The notes beneath the pieces are model-generated. The model was not told the DNA's origin, searched no databases, and worked only from the letters and a program-made list of their open reading frames with translations. From Legionella micdadei (lineage in GTDB: Bacteria; Pseudomonadota; Gammaproteobacteria; Legionellales; Legionellaceae), in the NCBI RefSeq assembly GCF_000953635.1, contig NZ_LN614830.1, positions 1,603,001 through 1,667,000 of the forward strand: a DNA stretch of 64,000 nucleotides. The letters are read 5' to 3'. The translations under genes were made by a program, and so were the position numbers. Below are positions 16,741 to 25,568 of the stretch, piece by piece (within the stretch, counting starts at the first letter, position 1; every line of letters starts with the position of its first letter).

Positions 16741-17598
16741 TTGTATATATTAGAAAGAAAAATTAGTCAGAGTGATACAATGCGGTTTTTTTATATTTTG
16801 TTTTTCTTCTCTTTACTCATCGGTTGTGCCCAACAGCAGTATACTAACAGCTCTACAAAAAAATTTGTTTCTAAGCCTAATACCTATAAAACAACCCCTC
16901 ATGGGGCAAAAAAGACTTATATGACAACGCAAAAAGACGGTGCTCCAACCGGTCCTATCCCCCGTTTTTTTAAAGAAATTAAGCCCAAAAAAGAACCTTT
17001 CAGCCGCTATGGGAATCCTGATTCTTATGCTATCGCTGGCCGAACCTATAAGGTTATGCAAAATCCAGGTGGTTATAAAATGCGTGGCATCGCTTCTTGG
17101 TATGGAACTAAATTTCACAGTAAGCGAACTTCCAGCGGTGATATGTATGATATGTATGCAATGACCGCTGCCCATAAAACCTTACCTTTACCGACTTATG
17201 TAAGGGTAAGAAATTTAAGCAATGGTCGGGAAGCAATTGTAAAGGTTAATGATCGCGGACCTTTTCATAGTGATAGGGTGATTGATTTATCCTACGCAGC
17301 AGCAGCCAAATTAGGCATATTTCCTAAAGGGACTGCTCCAGTCGAAATTGAGGCGCTCTCCACAGGAAACCATGCAGCTCGTTACTATATCCAGGCAGGT
17401 GCGTTTAATTCCCAGCAATTAGCTAATTTATTAAAAAAGAAACTAGCAAAATTGACTCCTTCCCCGGTTACTATCGAAAAATACAGGCAACGCTATATCG
17501 TCAAAGTGGGTCCTTTTGAAAATAAAAGGGTGAGTGATCATTTGCGAAACAAATTAGCACATAATGGTGTGAAGGGTACATTTTCTTTTTTGCAGTAG
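16741..17598 (+). CDS. rlpA: RlpA-type septal ring lytic transglycosylase with SPOR domain
   Basis: An outer-membrane lipoprotein of 285 residues from TTG 16741, which has an AGGAG five bases upstream; an ATG at 16780 would give 272 residues but has a weaker site. Lipobox LLIGC follows a hydrophobic stretch in both cases. The double-psi beta-barrel domain reads 'RGIASWYGTKFHSKRTSSG' ... 'VKVNDRGPFHSDRVIDLSY', including the conserved Asp and His of RlpA. A SPOR domain (about 210-285, 'ARYYIQAGAF') binds denuded glycan at the septum. RlpA either cleaves such glycan or organises the septum. Divergent from dacA, as in many relatives. Confidence 0.9.
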   Translation: MYILERKISQSDTMRFFYILFFFSLLIGCAQQQYTNSSTKKFVSKPNTYKTTPHGAKKTYMTTQKDGAPTGPIPRFFKEIKPKKEPFSRYGNPDSYAIAGRTYKVMQNPGGYKMRGIASWYGTKFHSKRTSSGDMYDMYAMTAAHKTLPLPTYVRVRNLSNGREAIVKVNDRGPFHSDRVIDLSYAAAAKLGIFPKGTAPVEIEALSTGNHAARYYIQAGAFNSQQLANLLKKKLAKLTPSPVTIEKYRQRYIVKVGPFENKRVSDHLRNKLAHNGVKGTFSFLQ

Positions 17599-17790
17599 GC
17601 TTGGCATGATGGGTTCGCCTCTTATTACTATTGCCCGATAATTGCCTGGTATCATGTTGTGAGGCACTAGGCCTAGAGGTGGGGGAGCTGCAACCCCGAA
17701 TTCTCTCTATCGTTTCCTGCTTAGGGTTACCTCAGTGGTTAGATGTTGATTTTCGGAAGTGTAAATCGCTCATCAGGGCAGTAAAAAATC

Positions 17791-18528
17791 TTACTCGCCA
17801 GCATAATTGGTATGTGCTGCATCAATAATGACCCGTGTACCTTTTTGCCCGCCACCAGGCAAATCTACAAACTCCTCATTTAACCATCTTGCATCTTCAG
17901 TGAACATCCTAATGCATCCATGACTTGCACGATAACCTGGGACATCTTCACTGCCATGCAGAGCATAACCGCGGAAAAAATGCATACAAAAGGGCATTTC
18001 AGCCCCGCCATTATTACCATCTGCCCGTCGAGGGAAAGCTGTAGAAATGCAATCAATATCCTGTTTGCGGATTATGCGGTAAGAGCCTGTTGGTGTGGTG
18101 CAGCCGCCGATTACTCCTTTGCAGGAATCTGAACCTGATGAAATGGGGCCCCACCAGAGTAACTCCCCATCTTCATCATAAGCGCCCCAAGCTAATTTTT
18201 CTTGGCTAATATAAATGGTTTTCTCACCGTCTGATTCAATATAGCGTGGAAAGGGGGATACGTCATAGATGGTGATGCGATCTAAATTTTTCGGCACAGC
18301 AATAATCATTCCGGCTCGCAATTTCACATTCATGCGGTTGACTCGTCTTACGATATCTCTTGTTTCACTGTCAGAAAATAAATTACTCCATGTTTGGCCA
18401 TTTTTGATCGTAATGCAGTAGTAGTCAGGATCATTGCACAAGGTTTCTCCATACCTGACATAAGACCAAGATGCTGAGGCAAAGAAGACCATAATCAGTA
18501 ATGGTATAGCCTTAAGCGACCGCTTCAT
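17791..18528 (-). CDS. L,D-transpeptidase with LysM-like N-terminal region
   Basis: A 245-residue periplasmic enzyme that should form or exchange peptidoglycan cross-links at meso-diaminopimelate. A signal peptide covers residues 1-22. Residues about 35-80 resemble LysM ('YCITIKNGQTWSNLF' ... 'LRAGMIIAVPKN'). The YkuD domain contains 'GPISSGSDSC', 'TTPTGSYRI' and the active-site motif HG-x11-SHGCIRM with His191 and Cys205. Several extra cysteines in the domain could form disulfides. It converges with rlpA across a 190-base gap that shows no gene. It is the second YkuD-type protein in the window. Confidence 0.9.
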   Translation of the reverse strand: MKRSLKAIPLLIMVFFASASWSYVRYGETLCNDPDYYCITIKNGQTWSNLFSDSETRDIVRRVNRMNVKLRAGMIIAVPKNLDRITIYDVSPFPRYIESDGEKTIYISQEKLAWGAYDEDGELLWWGPISSGSDSCKGVIGGCTTPTGSYRIIRKQDIDCISTAFPRRADGNNGGAEMPFCMHFFRGYALHGSEDVPGYRASHGCIRMFTEDARWLNEEFVDLPGGGQKGTRVIIDAAHTNYAGE

Positions 18529-18627
18529 GATGCCCTCGATTTAGCGACATTCTATTTTTGTTAACGGCATTTAAAAAAAAAACTTTATCAAAATAAAAAA
18601 TCTTAATTATATTGTAAGGCAGGCTAT

Positions 18628-18668
18628 TTTCATTTACCCGTACTAATCAATAATACGGGTAAATGAAA
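18628..18668 (-). terminator. Long hairpin after csbD, terminator-like
   Basis: A perfect 15-bp inverted repeat (TTTCATTTACCCGTA, 18628-18642, with its complement at 18654-18668; loop 11) begins 18 bases after the csbD stop and lies upstream of the following L,D-transpeptidase gene. It should separate the two transcription units on the minus strand. A clear T-run after the stem is missing. Confidence 0.55.
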
Positions 18669-18686
18669 TGAGAAAAACATTGATTT

Positions 18687-18881
18687 TTAGTGGCGTTTCA
18701 TTCGTTCAAGTTCTTTTTCAATTTGTTCTTTGGTTAACCCGTAATGTTGCTTGAGTTTACCAAACAGCTTTAAATTGTCGCCGCGGATTTCTTCTAAATC
18801 ATTATCAGTGAGTTTCCCCCATTGTTTCTTTAGCATTCCGCGTACTTCATCCCATTTTCCGCTTAACATTTCCCTATTCAT
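18687..18881 (-). CDS. CsbD family stress-response protein
   Basis: A 64-residue hydrophilic, helical protein of the CsbD/YjbJ family, often induced in stationary phase or by general stress; molecular function unknown. The core 'GKWDEVRGMLKKQWGKLTDNDL' region with 'IRGDNLKLFGKLKQHYGLTKEQIEKELE' is diagnostic. Start chosen at ATG 18881 because the upstream ATG (18896) is part of ATGGAG, whose GGAG sits 9 bases before 18881 and makes a good ribosome-binding site. The 250-base upstream gap contains a dyad at 18916-18943. Confidence 0.88.
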   Translation of the reverse strand: MNREMLSGKWDEVRGMLKKQWGKLTDNDLEEIRGDNLKLFGKLKQHYGLTKEQIEKELERMKRH

Positions 18882-18915
18882 TTTTAATTTCTCCATAAAT
18901 TATATGCGGTATGAC

Positions 18916-18943
18916 GTAAACAAATATAAAACGTATTGTTTAC
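18916..18943 (-). promoter_or_regulatory. Operator-like dyad upstream of csbD
   Basis: GTAAACAA (18916-18923) and TTGTTTAC (18936-18943) form a perfect 8-bp inverted repeat with a 12-base spacer, so the half-site centres are 20 bases apart, about two helical turns. It lies 35-62 bases upstream of the csbD start, where a repressor or activator would act. No known regulator is assigned. Confidence 0.4.
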
Positions 18944-19146
18944 AAGAATAAAGTGTAGTCCGATATTTTTATTTGTAAAATAAATAATGGGAAAAATTAA
19001 ATTATTTTTCAAATTTTCAAAGAGATAGAAAAATAGATTTAGTTGGCATTTTTGTTGCTTTAATGCCTTGAATAGGAAGAGAAGATCAAGATAATTTTAA
19101 TTCTGTCATGCGATTGACTAGTTAGTAATAAAAGTAAAAAATTTCG

Positions 19147-19542
19147 TTATGTATTCTCCACTTTGATTGCCAGCCAAGCTTCGTGGATGTCGGTAAGTAG
19201 TTGATTAGCTTGTATTAACAATTCAATGTCGTTATGAAGATTCGCCTTTAATAAAATTTGTTGGATATAGTCGTACAACTTATCTAAATTAGCTGCGATT
19301 TCGCCGCCTTTTTCATGGTCGAGGCTTGTTTTTAAGCCTTCAACAATACTGATTGCTTTACTAATGTGCATGCCTTTTTCGCTAATTTCGTTGCGTTGGA
19401 TATTGCCTTGAGCTGTCGCAATATGTGAACGTGCACCTTGGAGCAATAAATGGATCAGTTCATGAGGAGTGGCTGATTCAATACGTGTCTGTAATTCAAT
19501 TGATTTATAGTGCTCGCAAGCTTGTAAGTAAGGATTTTTCAT
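19147..19542 (-). CDS. fliS: Flagellin export chaperone FliS
   Basis: A 131-residue helical protein that binds the C-terminus of flagellin in the cytoplasm, prevents premature polymerisation and delivers it to the flagellar export gate. Diagnostic parts are 'ACEHYKSIELQTRIESATPHEL' near the start and 'LLLQGARSHIATAQGNIQRNEISEKGMHISKAISIVEGL' in the middle. It begins 2 bases after the fliD stop and completes the flaA-flaG-fliD-fliS order. The 145 bases that follow contain no convincing terminator hairpin. Confidence 0.94.
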   Translation of the reverse strand: MKNPYLQACEHYKSIELQTRIESATPHELIHLLLQGARSHIATAQGNIQRNEISEKGMHISKAISIVEGLKTSLDHEKGGEIAANLDKLYDYIQQILLKANLHNDIELLIQANQLLTDIHEAWLAIKVENT

Positions 19543-19544
19543 AA

Positions 19545-21227
19545 TTAGTTCCTCTTCTGATTAAATTGTGGCAAGTTAGCTAATTGTCGTGATAAAAACT
19601 CACTCGTGCTTTGCATCTGGGCAAGAAGGGTATCTAAAGCTGTGAATTGTTTTGTATATCGATTCGTAAGAGACTCGGCCCTTAGCGCGAGCTGATCCCG
19701 TTGCCCATCAATGTCTTCTAAACCGTCGTTAATTTGCTCAGTCCTTGTCGCAAGATCACCTGAATCACCGAGATAACTCGATAAGAGATCATTGAAGAGG
19801 ACGGCTAAGCCGTCTGTTACACGAATGTACCCGCGATTTCCTGTGCTACCTGCTAAAATTTCAAGTTCAAGCTCGCCAAACTGTCCTGTACCTTCTAAAG
19901 TAATTCCATCGGATGAAACCGCATTCACCCCTCCTATGGTACCTGCTAAAGAACTTCCAGGTGTGAAAGTGGTTAATACTAAATCATAAAGTCCTGCTGG
20001 AACATCTATTCCAACTGACTTGATACGAACACTTGGATCCGTCGCACTAGCCGATTTTGCAAAGAGAGTGGCTATCGCTTCAGGGTTACTTGCTAATACC
20101 GTGTTATAGACGTCATTGTCTAGGGTTAGCAAGCCTTTATTGTCGGTTTTTATACCGAGATCAGCAAGACTATTTACTGGACTGTCAAGAGGACTAATTG
20201 GTTGGCTAACTAAATTAGATAAATTAAATTTGAGTGCACGAATATCTGAATCACTTTGCAAAGGACTACTTTTCTTTGTTTCTTTATTATAACTGGTCAA
20301 GGAATTAAGCGTGGTCATGGCATCATTGTATTGCTTAATAAAATCATTAACCATTGCGGTAGTTTGATCCTTATTAGTAGCTACTGCTAAATTAATCGTA
20401 ACTCCAGGTTGGGCTTTTAAAAGATTCAGAGATACGCCTTCAATAGCGGTATTTAATTGATTCGAACTTTGAGTAAGCAAAAGTCCATTGATGTATACTT
20501 GACTGTCGTTGGCTGCGATAGTTTCGGTAAGAGAATTAACACCTGATGTAGGATCATAAGCCAGCGCTGACAGCCCTAAATTATCGATGTTGTTGCCATC
20601 ATTGTCGATTACCGAAATTTTCATAGCTGAGGCCTGCCCTGTTTGTGTACTCATTAAAGTTAGTCTGGCTCCGGAATTGTCTTGCACAATACTAGCTTGT
20701 ACGGTTGAACTGCTGCTATTGATAGCGTCTTTGATGGCCAATAGGCTGTCTTGCCCAGGGATAATATTAATTGTTAGTGATTGTTGGTCAGGGTTTGCGG
20801 TAAAAGTCGTGTTATTGTTGCTGTAGGTACCAAATTCAATAGTGAGGCTACCACTGCCTATCGTCGCTGAAGAGCTTGAAAAAGGGGCTGAGGCAAGATT
20901 TTGTTGGGTAGCAAGTTGTTGAATTTGGATTTGGTAATTTCCTGTTGTAGCGTCGATGCTTGTTATGCTTGCTGAAAGTGAAGTCGAATCGCTTACATTC
21001 GCTGTTAGTGCCTGAAACTGCGTCATATCGGTAAGTTTCATTATTGAGGTCTGCAATTTGGCTAAGGCACTTTTAATTTGGCCCAAAGCAGAGAGCTGGG
21101 TACTCAAATTGGCTTCTTGTCTATCAAGCCTATTTTTTGTTGGACTAATCTCTGCCTTTACTAACGCGTCAACAATGGCTTTAATGTCAAGGCCTGACCC
21201 AATTCCTGGAGACGATATACTAGGCAC
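19545..21227 (-). CDS. fliD: Flagellar filament cap protein FliD
   Basis: A 560-residue hook-associated protein 2 that caps the growing filament and folds flagellin subunits. FliD_N is recognisable in 'GIGSGLDIKAIVDALVKAEI' and FliD_C in the region from about 240 to 540 ('YNDAMTTLNSLTSYNK', 'LGIKTDNKGLLTLD', 'RYTKQFTALDTLLAQMQSTSEFL'). The middle, variable part is rich in Ser/Thr/Gly as expected for a surface-exposed insertion. The start is GTG at 21227 with AAGGAA seven bases upstream. Length is normal. Confidence 0.94.
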   Translation of the reverse strand: MPSISSPGIGSGLDIKAIVDALVKAEISPTKNRLDRQEANLSTQLSALGQIKSALAKLQTSIMKLTDMTQFQALTANVSDSTSLSASITSIDATTGNYQIQIQQLATQQNLASAPFSSSSATIGSGSLTIEFGTYSNNNTTFTANPDQQSLTINIIPGQDSLLAIKDAINSSSSTVQASIVQDNSGARLTLMSTQTGQASAMKISVIDNDGNNIDNLGLSALAYDPTSGVNSLTETIAANDSQVYINGLLLTQSSNQLNTAIEGVSLNLLKAQPGVTINLAVATNKDQTTAMVNDFIKQYNDAMTTLNSLTSYNKETKKSSPLQSDSDIRALKFNLSNLVSQPISPLDSPVNSLADLGIKTDNKGLLTLDNDVYNTVLASNPEAIATLFAKSASATDPSVRIKSVGIDVPAGLYDLVLTTFTPGSSLAGTIGGVNAVSSDGITLEGTGQFGELELEILAGSTGNRGYIRVTDGLAVLFNDLLSSYLGDSGDLATRTEQINDGLEDIDGQRDQLALRAESLTNRYTKQFTALDTLLAQMQSTSEFLSRQLANLPQFNQKRN

Positions 21228-21291
21228 ACTGATTTCCTTATTGTTGAAATTTTTAAATTAAAATCGTCTGCTAGCAAAAAGCATACCAAAT

Positions 21292-21570
21292 TTAAACCCG
21301 ATCATTGATTGAGTTACGGATTATCTGTTCCAACACCATCATAAGCTGAGCATATTCGCTGGGAGAAATTTTCCGGATAACTGCTCCCGATAATTTAGTA
21401 GTAATGGTCTGCAGCAATTGAGTGGCTTCGTTAAATATTTGCCCAGTTTCAGATGAATCAGTTGCAGGATCTGCAGAGACTGCTTGGTTAGAAACGGCTT
21501 TGTTCTCATCCATGATCTTTGGCGAGCTTAAGAGCGTGGCATTAATGTTTGATAAATCAACGTTCATCAT
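21292..21570 (-). CDS. flaG: FlaG family flagellar protein
   Basis: A 92-residue protein from ATG 21570, which follows AAGGAG by four bases; the frame extends 14 codons upstream into a palindromic region that is not coding. FlaG proteins influence filament length and sit between flagellin and fliD in many polar flagellates. The conserved C-terminal half reads 'LQTITTKLSGAVIRKISPSEYAQLMMVLEQII'. Sequence support is modest because the family is weakly conserved; the position is the main argument. Confidence 0.8.
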   Translation of the reverse strand: MMNVDLSNINATLLSSPKIMDENKAVSNQAVSADPATDSSETGQIFNEATQLLQTITTKLSGAVIRKISPSEYAQLMMVLEQIIRNSINDRV

Positions 21571-21600
21571 AAATCTCCTTATGCCAGGAATTCTAGGCAT

Positions 21601-21635
21601 AAAAACCATCATGCAGTTTAAACTGCATGATGGTT
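21601..21635 (-). terminator. Rho-independent terminator of flaA
   Basis: A perfect 16-bp inverted repeat without spacer (AACCATCATGCAGTTT, 21604-21619, and its complement 21620-21635) lies 11 bases after the flaA stop. On the minus strand the stem is followed directly by a run of five T. It explains how flagellin mRNA can be made in excess of flaG-fliD-fliS. A second imperfect palindrome (21579-21602) adjoins it before the flaG start. Confidence 0.85.
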
Positions 21636-21646
21636 AGATCCATCAA

Positions 21647-23071
21647 TTATCCAAGTAACTTCAGCACAGATTGAGGCAGGCTGTTTGCTTGTGCAAGCAT
21701 TGCCGTACCTGCTTGTTGTAGAATTTGTCCTTTTGTTAAATTTGATGTCTCAGCTGCGAAATCAGCATCTTGAATGCGGCTTCGTGCTGCGGAAAGGTTT
21801 TCTTCTACGTTTTGCAGGTTTGCAATGGTTAAGTCGAAACGGTTTTGCAAAGCACCCATTGCAGCGCGGTTCGAATTCACTGAAGTAAGCGCTGAATCAA
21901 TGCGTAAAAGGGCTGCTTGTGCACCTGCTGTGGTCGTAACGTCAATGGAGTTGACTCCTAAGGTATCCTTAGCAATTGCGGCAGATAGGCCTAGTGTGGC
22001 AACTGTACCACCAATAGCGATAGAATTAATTGCGCTGATGGTTAAATTCCCACGTAAAGTAGCAGCAAATGGACCAGCAGTTACTGTCAAACCATCGGTA
22101 CCTGCTGTAAAACCAGTACCGCTTTCGGTGACAGAGATATTGCGTCCATCACTGGCAGTTAACGTAATATCACCACCATTCAAGGTAGCTACAACACCAG
22201 TTTGGCTGCTCACACTGTTAATACCATCACGCAATTGGGTATTGCTTAATGCTGTTGAAACGTCAGTATTGGTAAATACAGCGACACCGTTAATTGTTAG
22301 GTTGTAAGTGTCACCGGCTGTACCACCGATAGGTCCTACCGTTTGTGTACCAGCGGTTACCGCAGTGACTTGTAGTCCTGCGATACCTGCGCCATTAATT
22401 GCCGCAGCTTTTGCGTAGGCAGAAGTTGCGTCTTGGCTGGCATCAGGACCGACGAAACCGGCACTTGAGTTGATGGATATGGGCGCACCGCCACCAAGGC
22501 TTATGGTAATATCAGTCGCAGCTGCACCGGATACAGCAGTACCAGTTTGACTGGCAATTCCGCCGATGGCTGAAGACATAATGCTGCCAATTGAAAAGGT
22601 GATGGTCTGGTTAGCGTTTGCCCCGACTTGGAAACTGGCATTTTGGAAGGAGCCATCGAGAACACGCTGACCATTAAATTGTGTGTTTTGCGCGTTTCTG
22701 TCCAATTCGGCTTGTAACTGAGTGATTTCTTGCTGAATTGCTTGACGGTCATCTGAGTTGTTGGTTGAGTTAGCAGATTGTAACGCAAGTTCACGCATCC
22801 GTTGTAAAATATTAGTGGTTTCTTGCATTGCGCCTTCAGCGGTTTGGGATAAAGAGATACCATCATTCGCATTACGGATTGCTTGATCCATACCTCTTAT
22901 TTGTGCTGTCATAGCCTCAGAAATAGCCATCCCGGCAGCATCATCTTTTGCACTATTAATTCTCAAACCAGAAGAAAGCCGCTGGATCGCTGTTTGCATC
23001 ATTTTTTGTGAAGCATTCAAATTGCGTTGAGCATTGAGTGACATCACGTTGGTATTTATCACCTCAGTCAT
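21647..23071 (-). CDS. flaA: Flagellin FlaA
   Basis: 474 residues from ATG 23071, preceded by GAGGAG; the frame is open seven codons further upstream. The N-terminal D0/D1 region ('[21 protein letters not shown]', '[22 protein letters not shown]', '[14 protein letters not shown]') and the C-terminal D1/D0 region ('[35 protein letters not shown]' to 'SVLKLLG') are conserved, including the NAIP5/TLR5-type leucine-rich ends. The central part (about 180-390) is Gly/Ala/Thr-rich and variable. The length agrees with the flagellin of L. pneumophila. Expression is most likely driven by sigma-28. Confidence 0.95.
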   Translation of the reverse strand: MTEVINTNVMSLNAQRNLNASQKMMQTAIQRLSSGLRINSAKDDAAGMAISEAMTAQIRGMDQAIRNANDGISLSQTAEGAMQETTNILQRMRELALQSANSTNNSDDRQAIQQEITQLQAELDRNAQNTQFNGQRVLDGSFQNASFQVGANANQTITFSIGSIMSSAIGGIASQTGTAVSGAAATDITISLGGGAPISINSSAGFVGPDASQDATSAYAKAAAINGAGIAGLQVTAVTAGTQTVGPIGGTAGDTYNLTINGVAVFTNTDVSTALSNTQLRDGINSVSSQTGVVATLNGGDITLTASDGRNISVTESGTGFTAGTDGLTVTAGPFAATLRGNLTISAINSIAIGGTVATLGLSAAIAKDTLGVNSIDVTTTAGAQAALLRIDSALTSVNSNRAAMGALQNRFDLTIANLQNVEENLSAARSRIQDADFAAETSNLTKGQILQQAGTAMLAQANSLPQSVLKLLG

Positions 23072-23090
23072 ACTGAATTCTCCTCGACTC

Positions 23091-23148
23091 AAATCCCTGA
23101 GATTTGGGATTTACCTTATTATCGATAAATTATCTTGTAAATTTATCG
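23091..23148 (-). promoter_or_regulatory. Two stem-loops in the flaA mRNA leader
   Basis: Downstream of the sigma-28 promoter the leader can form CGATAAATT/AATTTATCG (23123-23148, 8-base loop) near its 5' end and AAATCCC/GGGATTT (23091-23112, 8-base loop) five bases before the GAGGAG ribosome-binding site. The first could protect the 5' end, the second could influence translation. Folding was judged by eye. Confidence 0.4.
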
Positions 23149-23160
23149 CACCCGAGAGAG

Positions 23161-23187
23161 TTATCGGTAAAAAGAGAAAAAACTTTA
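23161..23187 (-). promoter_or_regulatory. Sigma-28 (FliA) promoter of flaA
   Basis: On the minus strand TAAA (23184-23187), exactly 15 bases, then ACCGATAA (23161-23168). The enterobacterial and Legionella sigma-28 consensus is TAAA-N15-GCCGATAA, so only one position differs. Predicted transcription start near 23153, leader about 80 bases. Confidence 0.88.
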
Positions 23188-23347
23188 GCTCAACGTCATT
23201 TTCTCTAGAAAAAAGTGAATAAAAGCCGAATGTTATATCAAAATGTACAAATTTTAATTAAATTTAATTTAATCAGCTAATAAAACAAGCTCTTAATAAA
23301 ATTTCAGGTTATACTATGTGCCATCAAGATTAATGGATCATTAATTT

Positions 23348-24220
23348 ATGAGTTGGTTAAAAAAATTATTGCCTTCGAGGATTCGAACTGCTGCTTCTCA
23401 AAAAAAAGGGGTTCCCGAAGGGTTGTGGGTCAAATGCCTAGGTTGTAATTCTGTGTTATATCGTACTGAACTCGTTAAAAACTTTTCAGTATGTCCTAAC
23501 TGCAATCATCATCATCGCTTATCTGCCCGTGATCGGCTAGCACAATTTCTTGATGAAAATGACCAAGAAGAAATTGCTGCTGACTTAGAACCAATTGATC
23601 GATTGAAATTTAAAGATTCTAAAAAATATAAAGACCGCATTAGTCAAGCGCAAAAATCGACTGGAGAAAAAGAAGCTTTAGTGGTTATGAAAGGCAGCTT
23701 GAAGCATCAGCCGGTTGTTGTAAGCGCGTTTGAGTTTAATTTTATGGGCGGCTCCATGGGAGCAACCGTTGGTGAAAAATTTGTTAGGGCAGTTAACGTT
23801 GCTACTGCAGAAAACAGAGCTTATGTTTGCTTTACGGCCAGCGGTGGGGCACGAATGCAAGAAGGCTTATTCTCTTTAATGCAAATGGCCAAAACTTCAG
23901 CTGCCCTTGCAAGATTTGGAGAGACGGGACTGCCTTTTATTGTGGTGTTAACTGATCCCACCATGGGAGGTGTTTCGGCTAGTTTTGCGAGCCTAGGCGA
24001 TATCATTATTGCAGAACCTAACGCATTAATTGGTTTTGCGGGTCCTAGGGTTATCGAACAAACTGTTAGGCAAACATTGCCAGAAGGGTTTCAACGCAGT
24101 GAGTTTTTGCTAGAACATGGCCATATTGATATGATTATCGAACGTAAGGCATTGCGGTCAACCATTGCCGAGATAATTGCAAAACTATCTCATCGTGAAG
24201 TGATCAATGAAGCAGTATAA
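23348..24220 (+). CDS. accD: Acetyl-CoA carboxylase carboxyltransferase subunit beta
   Basis: 290 residues, normal length. With AccA it forms the carboxyltransferase that transfers CO2 from biotin to acetyl-CoA, the first step of fatty acid synthesis. The zinc ribbon is visible as CLGC ... CPNC (about residues 29-53), followed by the crotonase-like domain with '[14 protein letters not shown]' and '[20 protein letters not shown]'. A TATACT lies 33 bases upstream of the start. The gene overlaps folC by 14 bases. Confidence 0.96.
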   Translation: MSWLKKLLPSRIRTAASQKKGVPEGLWVKCLGCNSVLYRTELVKNFSVCPNCNHHHRLSARDRLAQFLDENDQEEIAADLEPIDRLKFKDSKKYKDRISQAQKSTGEKEALVVMKGSLKHQPVVVSAFEFNFMGGSMGATVGEKFVRAVNVATAENRAYVCFTASGGARMQEGLFSLMQMAKTSAALARFGETGLPFIVVLTDPTMGGVSASFASLGDIIIAEPNALIGFAGPRVIEQTVRQTLPEGFQRSEFLLEHGHIDMIIERKALRSTIAEIIAKLSHREVINEAV

Positions 24221-25505
24221 AAACTTTACTCTTGCTGAATGGCTTGATTTTCTTGAAAATCGCCATCAGCAGGAAATTCAACTCGATTTATCTCGTGTCC
24301 AACAAGTCGCTAAAACACTTGATTTGTTGCAACCCAAGGCTAAAGTCATTACGGTAGCTGGGACAAATGGAAAAGGTTCAACGGTCGCTACACTTGAGAC
24401 GATCTATCTGGAAGCAGGGTACCAAGTTGCTAGTTACACCTCTCCACACCTGCTGATGTTTAACGAACGTATCCGCGTTAATAAAAAAAACATTAGTGAT
24501 GAACAATTATGTCATGCTTTTTCAGCGATCGAGGCTGGAAGAGGGGATATTCCACTTACTTATTTTGAAGTGGCCACTTTAGCTGCTTTATGGCATTTTA
24601 AACAGCGGCAGCTGGATCTAATTATTCTTGAAGTGGGACTGGGTGGACGATTAGATGCGACAAACATCATTGCTGCTGATCTGGCCATTATTACAACTAT
24701 TGATCTCGATCATCAAGAATATTTAGGGAACACGAGGGAAGCTATTGGTTTTGAAAAGGCCGGAATTTTACGAGCCAATAGGCCCTTTATCTTTGCGGAT
24801 CAAAACCCGCCACAAAGCATAATTGATCAGGGATTGGCTCTTAATGCGCCAATGTATTTAAGTGAACGGGATTATAATTTCCGCCTTATAAATCAAACCA
24901 TTGAATTAAAATTTCAAGGTGAGTATCTCGTATTCCCACAACCTAAATTGCATTGCAATTCAGTTGTTGCTGCTATCGTTGCCAGCTTATTATTGAAAGC
25001 AAAATTACCCATCAGTTATTCTCATCTCCAACAAGCGATAGCATATGTTTTTTTGCCAGGCAGATTGCAGCTGATAAAAGATAAAATGACGACACTGCTT
25101 GATGTGTCTCATAATCCACAGGCTGTAAATTATTTGGCCGATTTTGTAAGGAATTTTTCTCCCAGAAAAAAAGTTCATGCTGTATTTTCAGCACTCAAAG
25201 ATAAAGATATTCGAGGGATGGTTGCCTCTTTGAAAGATTGTGTCGATTATTGGTATCCTGCGTTATTAAATGGCAAACGTGCAGCCTCAAGGCAACAGCT
25301 GGAAGACGCTTTGAGTTTGTGTTCCAATACCCCAATCTGTCATAATGATCCCCTTGCGGCATACCAAGCCGCGTGTAATAGCGCGAACGAAGGTGATTTA
25401 ATTGTGGTTTATGGTTCATTTATTACAGTCAGCAAAGTGATGCAGGCTATTTATGAGAAACAAGGCTCTGTTGACAAGCAGTTGGAAGAAAGCCTAAGCT
25501 CCTGA
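24207..25505 (+). CDS. folC: Bifunctional dihydrofolate/folylpolyglutamate synthase
   Basis: 432 residues of the Mur-ligase fold. It adds glutamate to dihydropteroate and then to reduced folates, with ATP. The P-loop '[16 protein letters not shown]' (about 47-62), '[17 protein letters not shown]', '[12 protein letters not shown]' and the C-terminal '[16 protein letters not shown]' and '[12 protein letters not shown]' are all in place. It overlaps accD by 14 bases and is followed by the SPOR protein, the same order as accD-folC-dedD-cvpA of E. coli. Confidence 0.95.
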   Translation: MKQYKNFTLAEWLDFLENRHQQEIQLDLSRVQQVAKTLDLLQPKAKVITVAGTNGKGSTVATLETIYLEAGYQVASYTSPHLLMFNERIRVNKKNISDEQLCHAFSAIEAGRGDIPLTYFEVATLAALWHFKQRQLDLIILEVGLGGRLDATNIIAADLAIITTIDLDHQEYLGNTREAIGFEKAGILRANRPFIFADQNPPQSIIDQGLALNAPMYLSERDYNFRLINQTIELKFQGEYLVFPQPKLHCNSVVAAIVASLLLKAKLPISYSHLQQAIAYVFLPGRLQLIKDKMTTLLDVSHNPQAVNYLADFVRNFSPRKKVHAVFSALKDKDIRGMVASLKDCVDYWYPALLNGKRAASRQQLEDALSLCSNTPICHNDPLAAYQAACNSANEGDLIVVYGSFITVSKVMQAIYEKQGSVDKQLEESLSS

Positions 25506-25568
25506 ATTTCAGCTTTTCGCTGAAGAGAAGCCAGAGGTCAATATAACCCACAGAACCGAGGAGATACG

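Noticed and set aside
17631-17828. 65-codon plus-strand ORF after rlpA
   Set aside because: It runs into the convergent L,D-transpeptidase gene, has no start signal and no recognisable sequence.
22501-22872. 123-codon minus-strand ORF within flaA
   Set aside because: Alternate frame of the flagellin gene; the FlaA frame is conserved at both ends and fully open.
23292-23315. cTTAATaaa plus TATACT upstream of accD as a fourth PmrA-type promoter
   Set aside because: Spacing is 18 instead of 16 and the end of the box does not match; accD is a housekeeping gene. Kept only as a warning about chance matches in AT-rich DNA.
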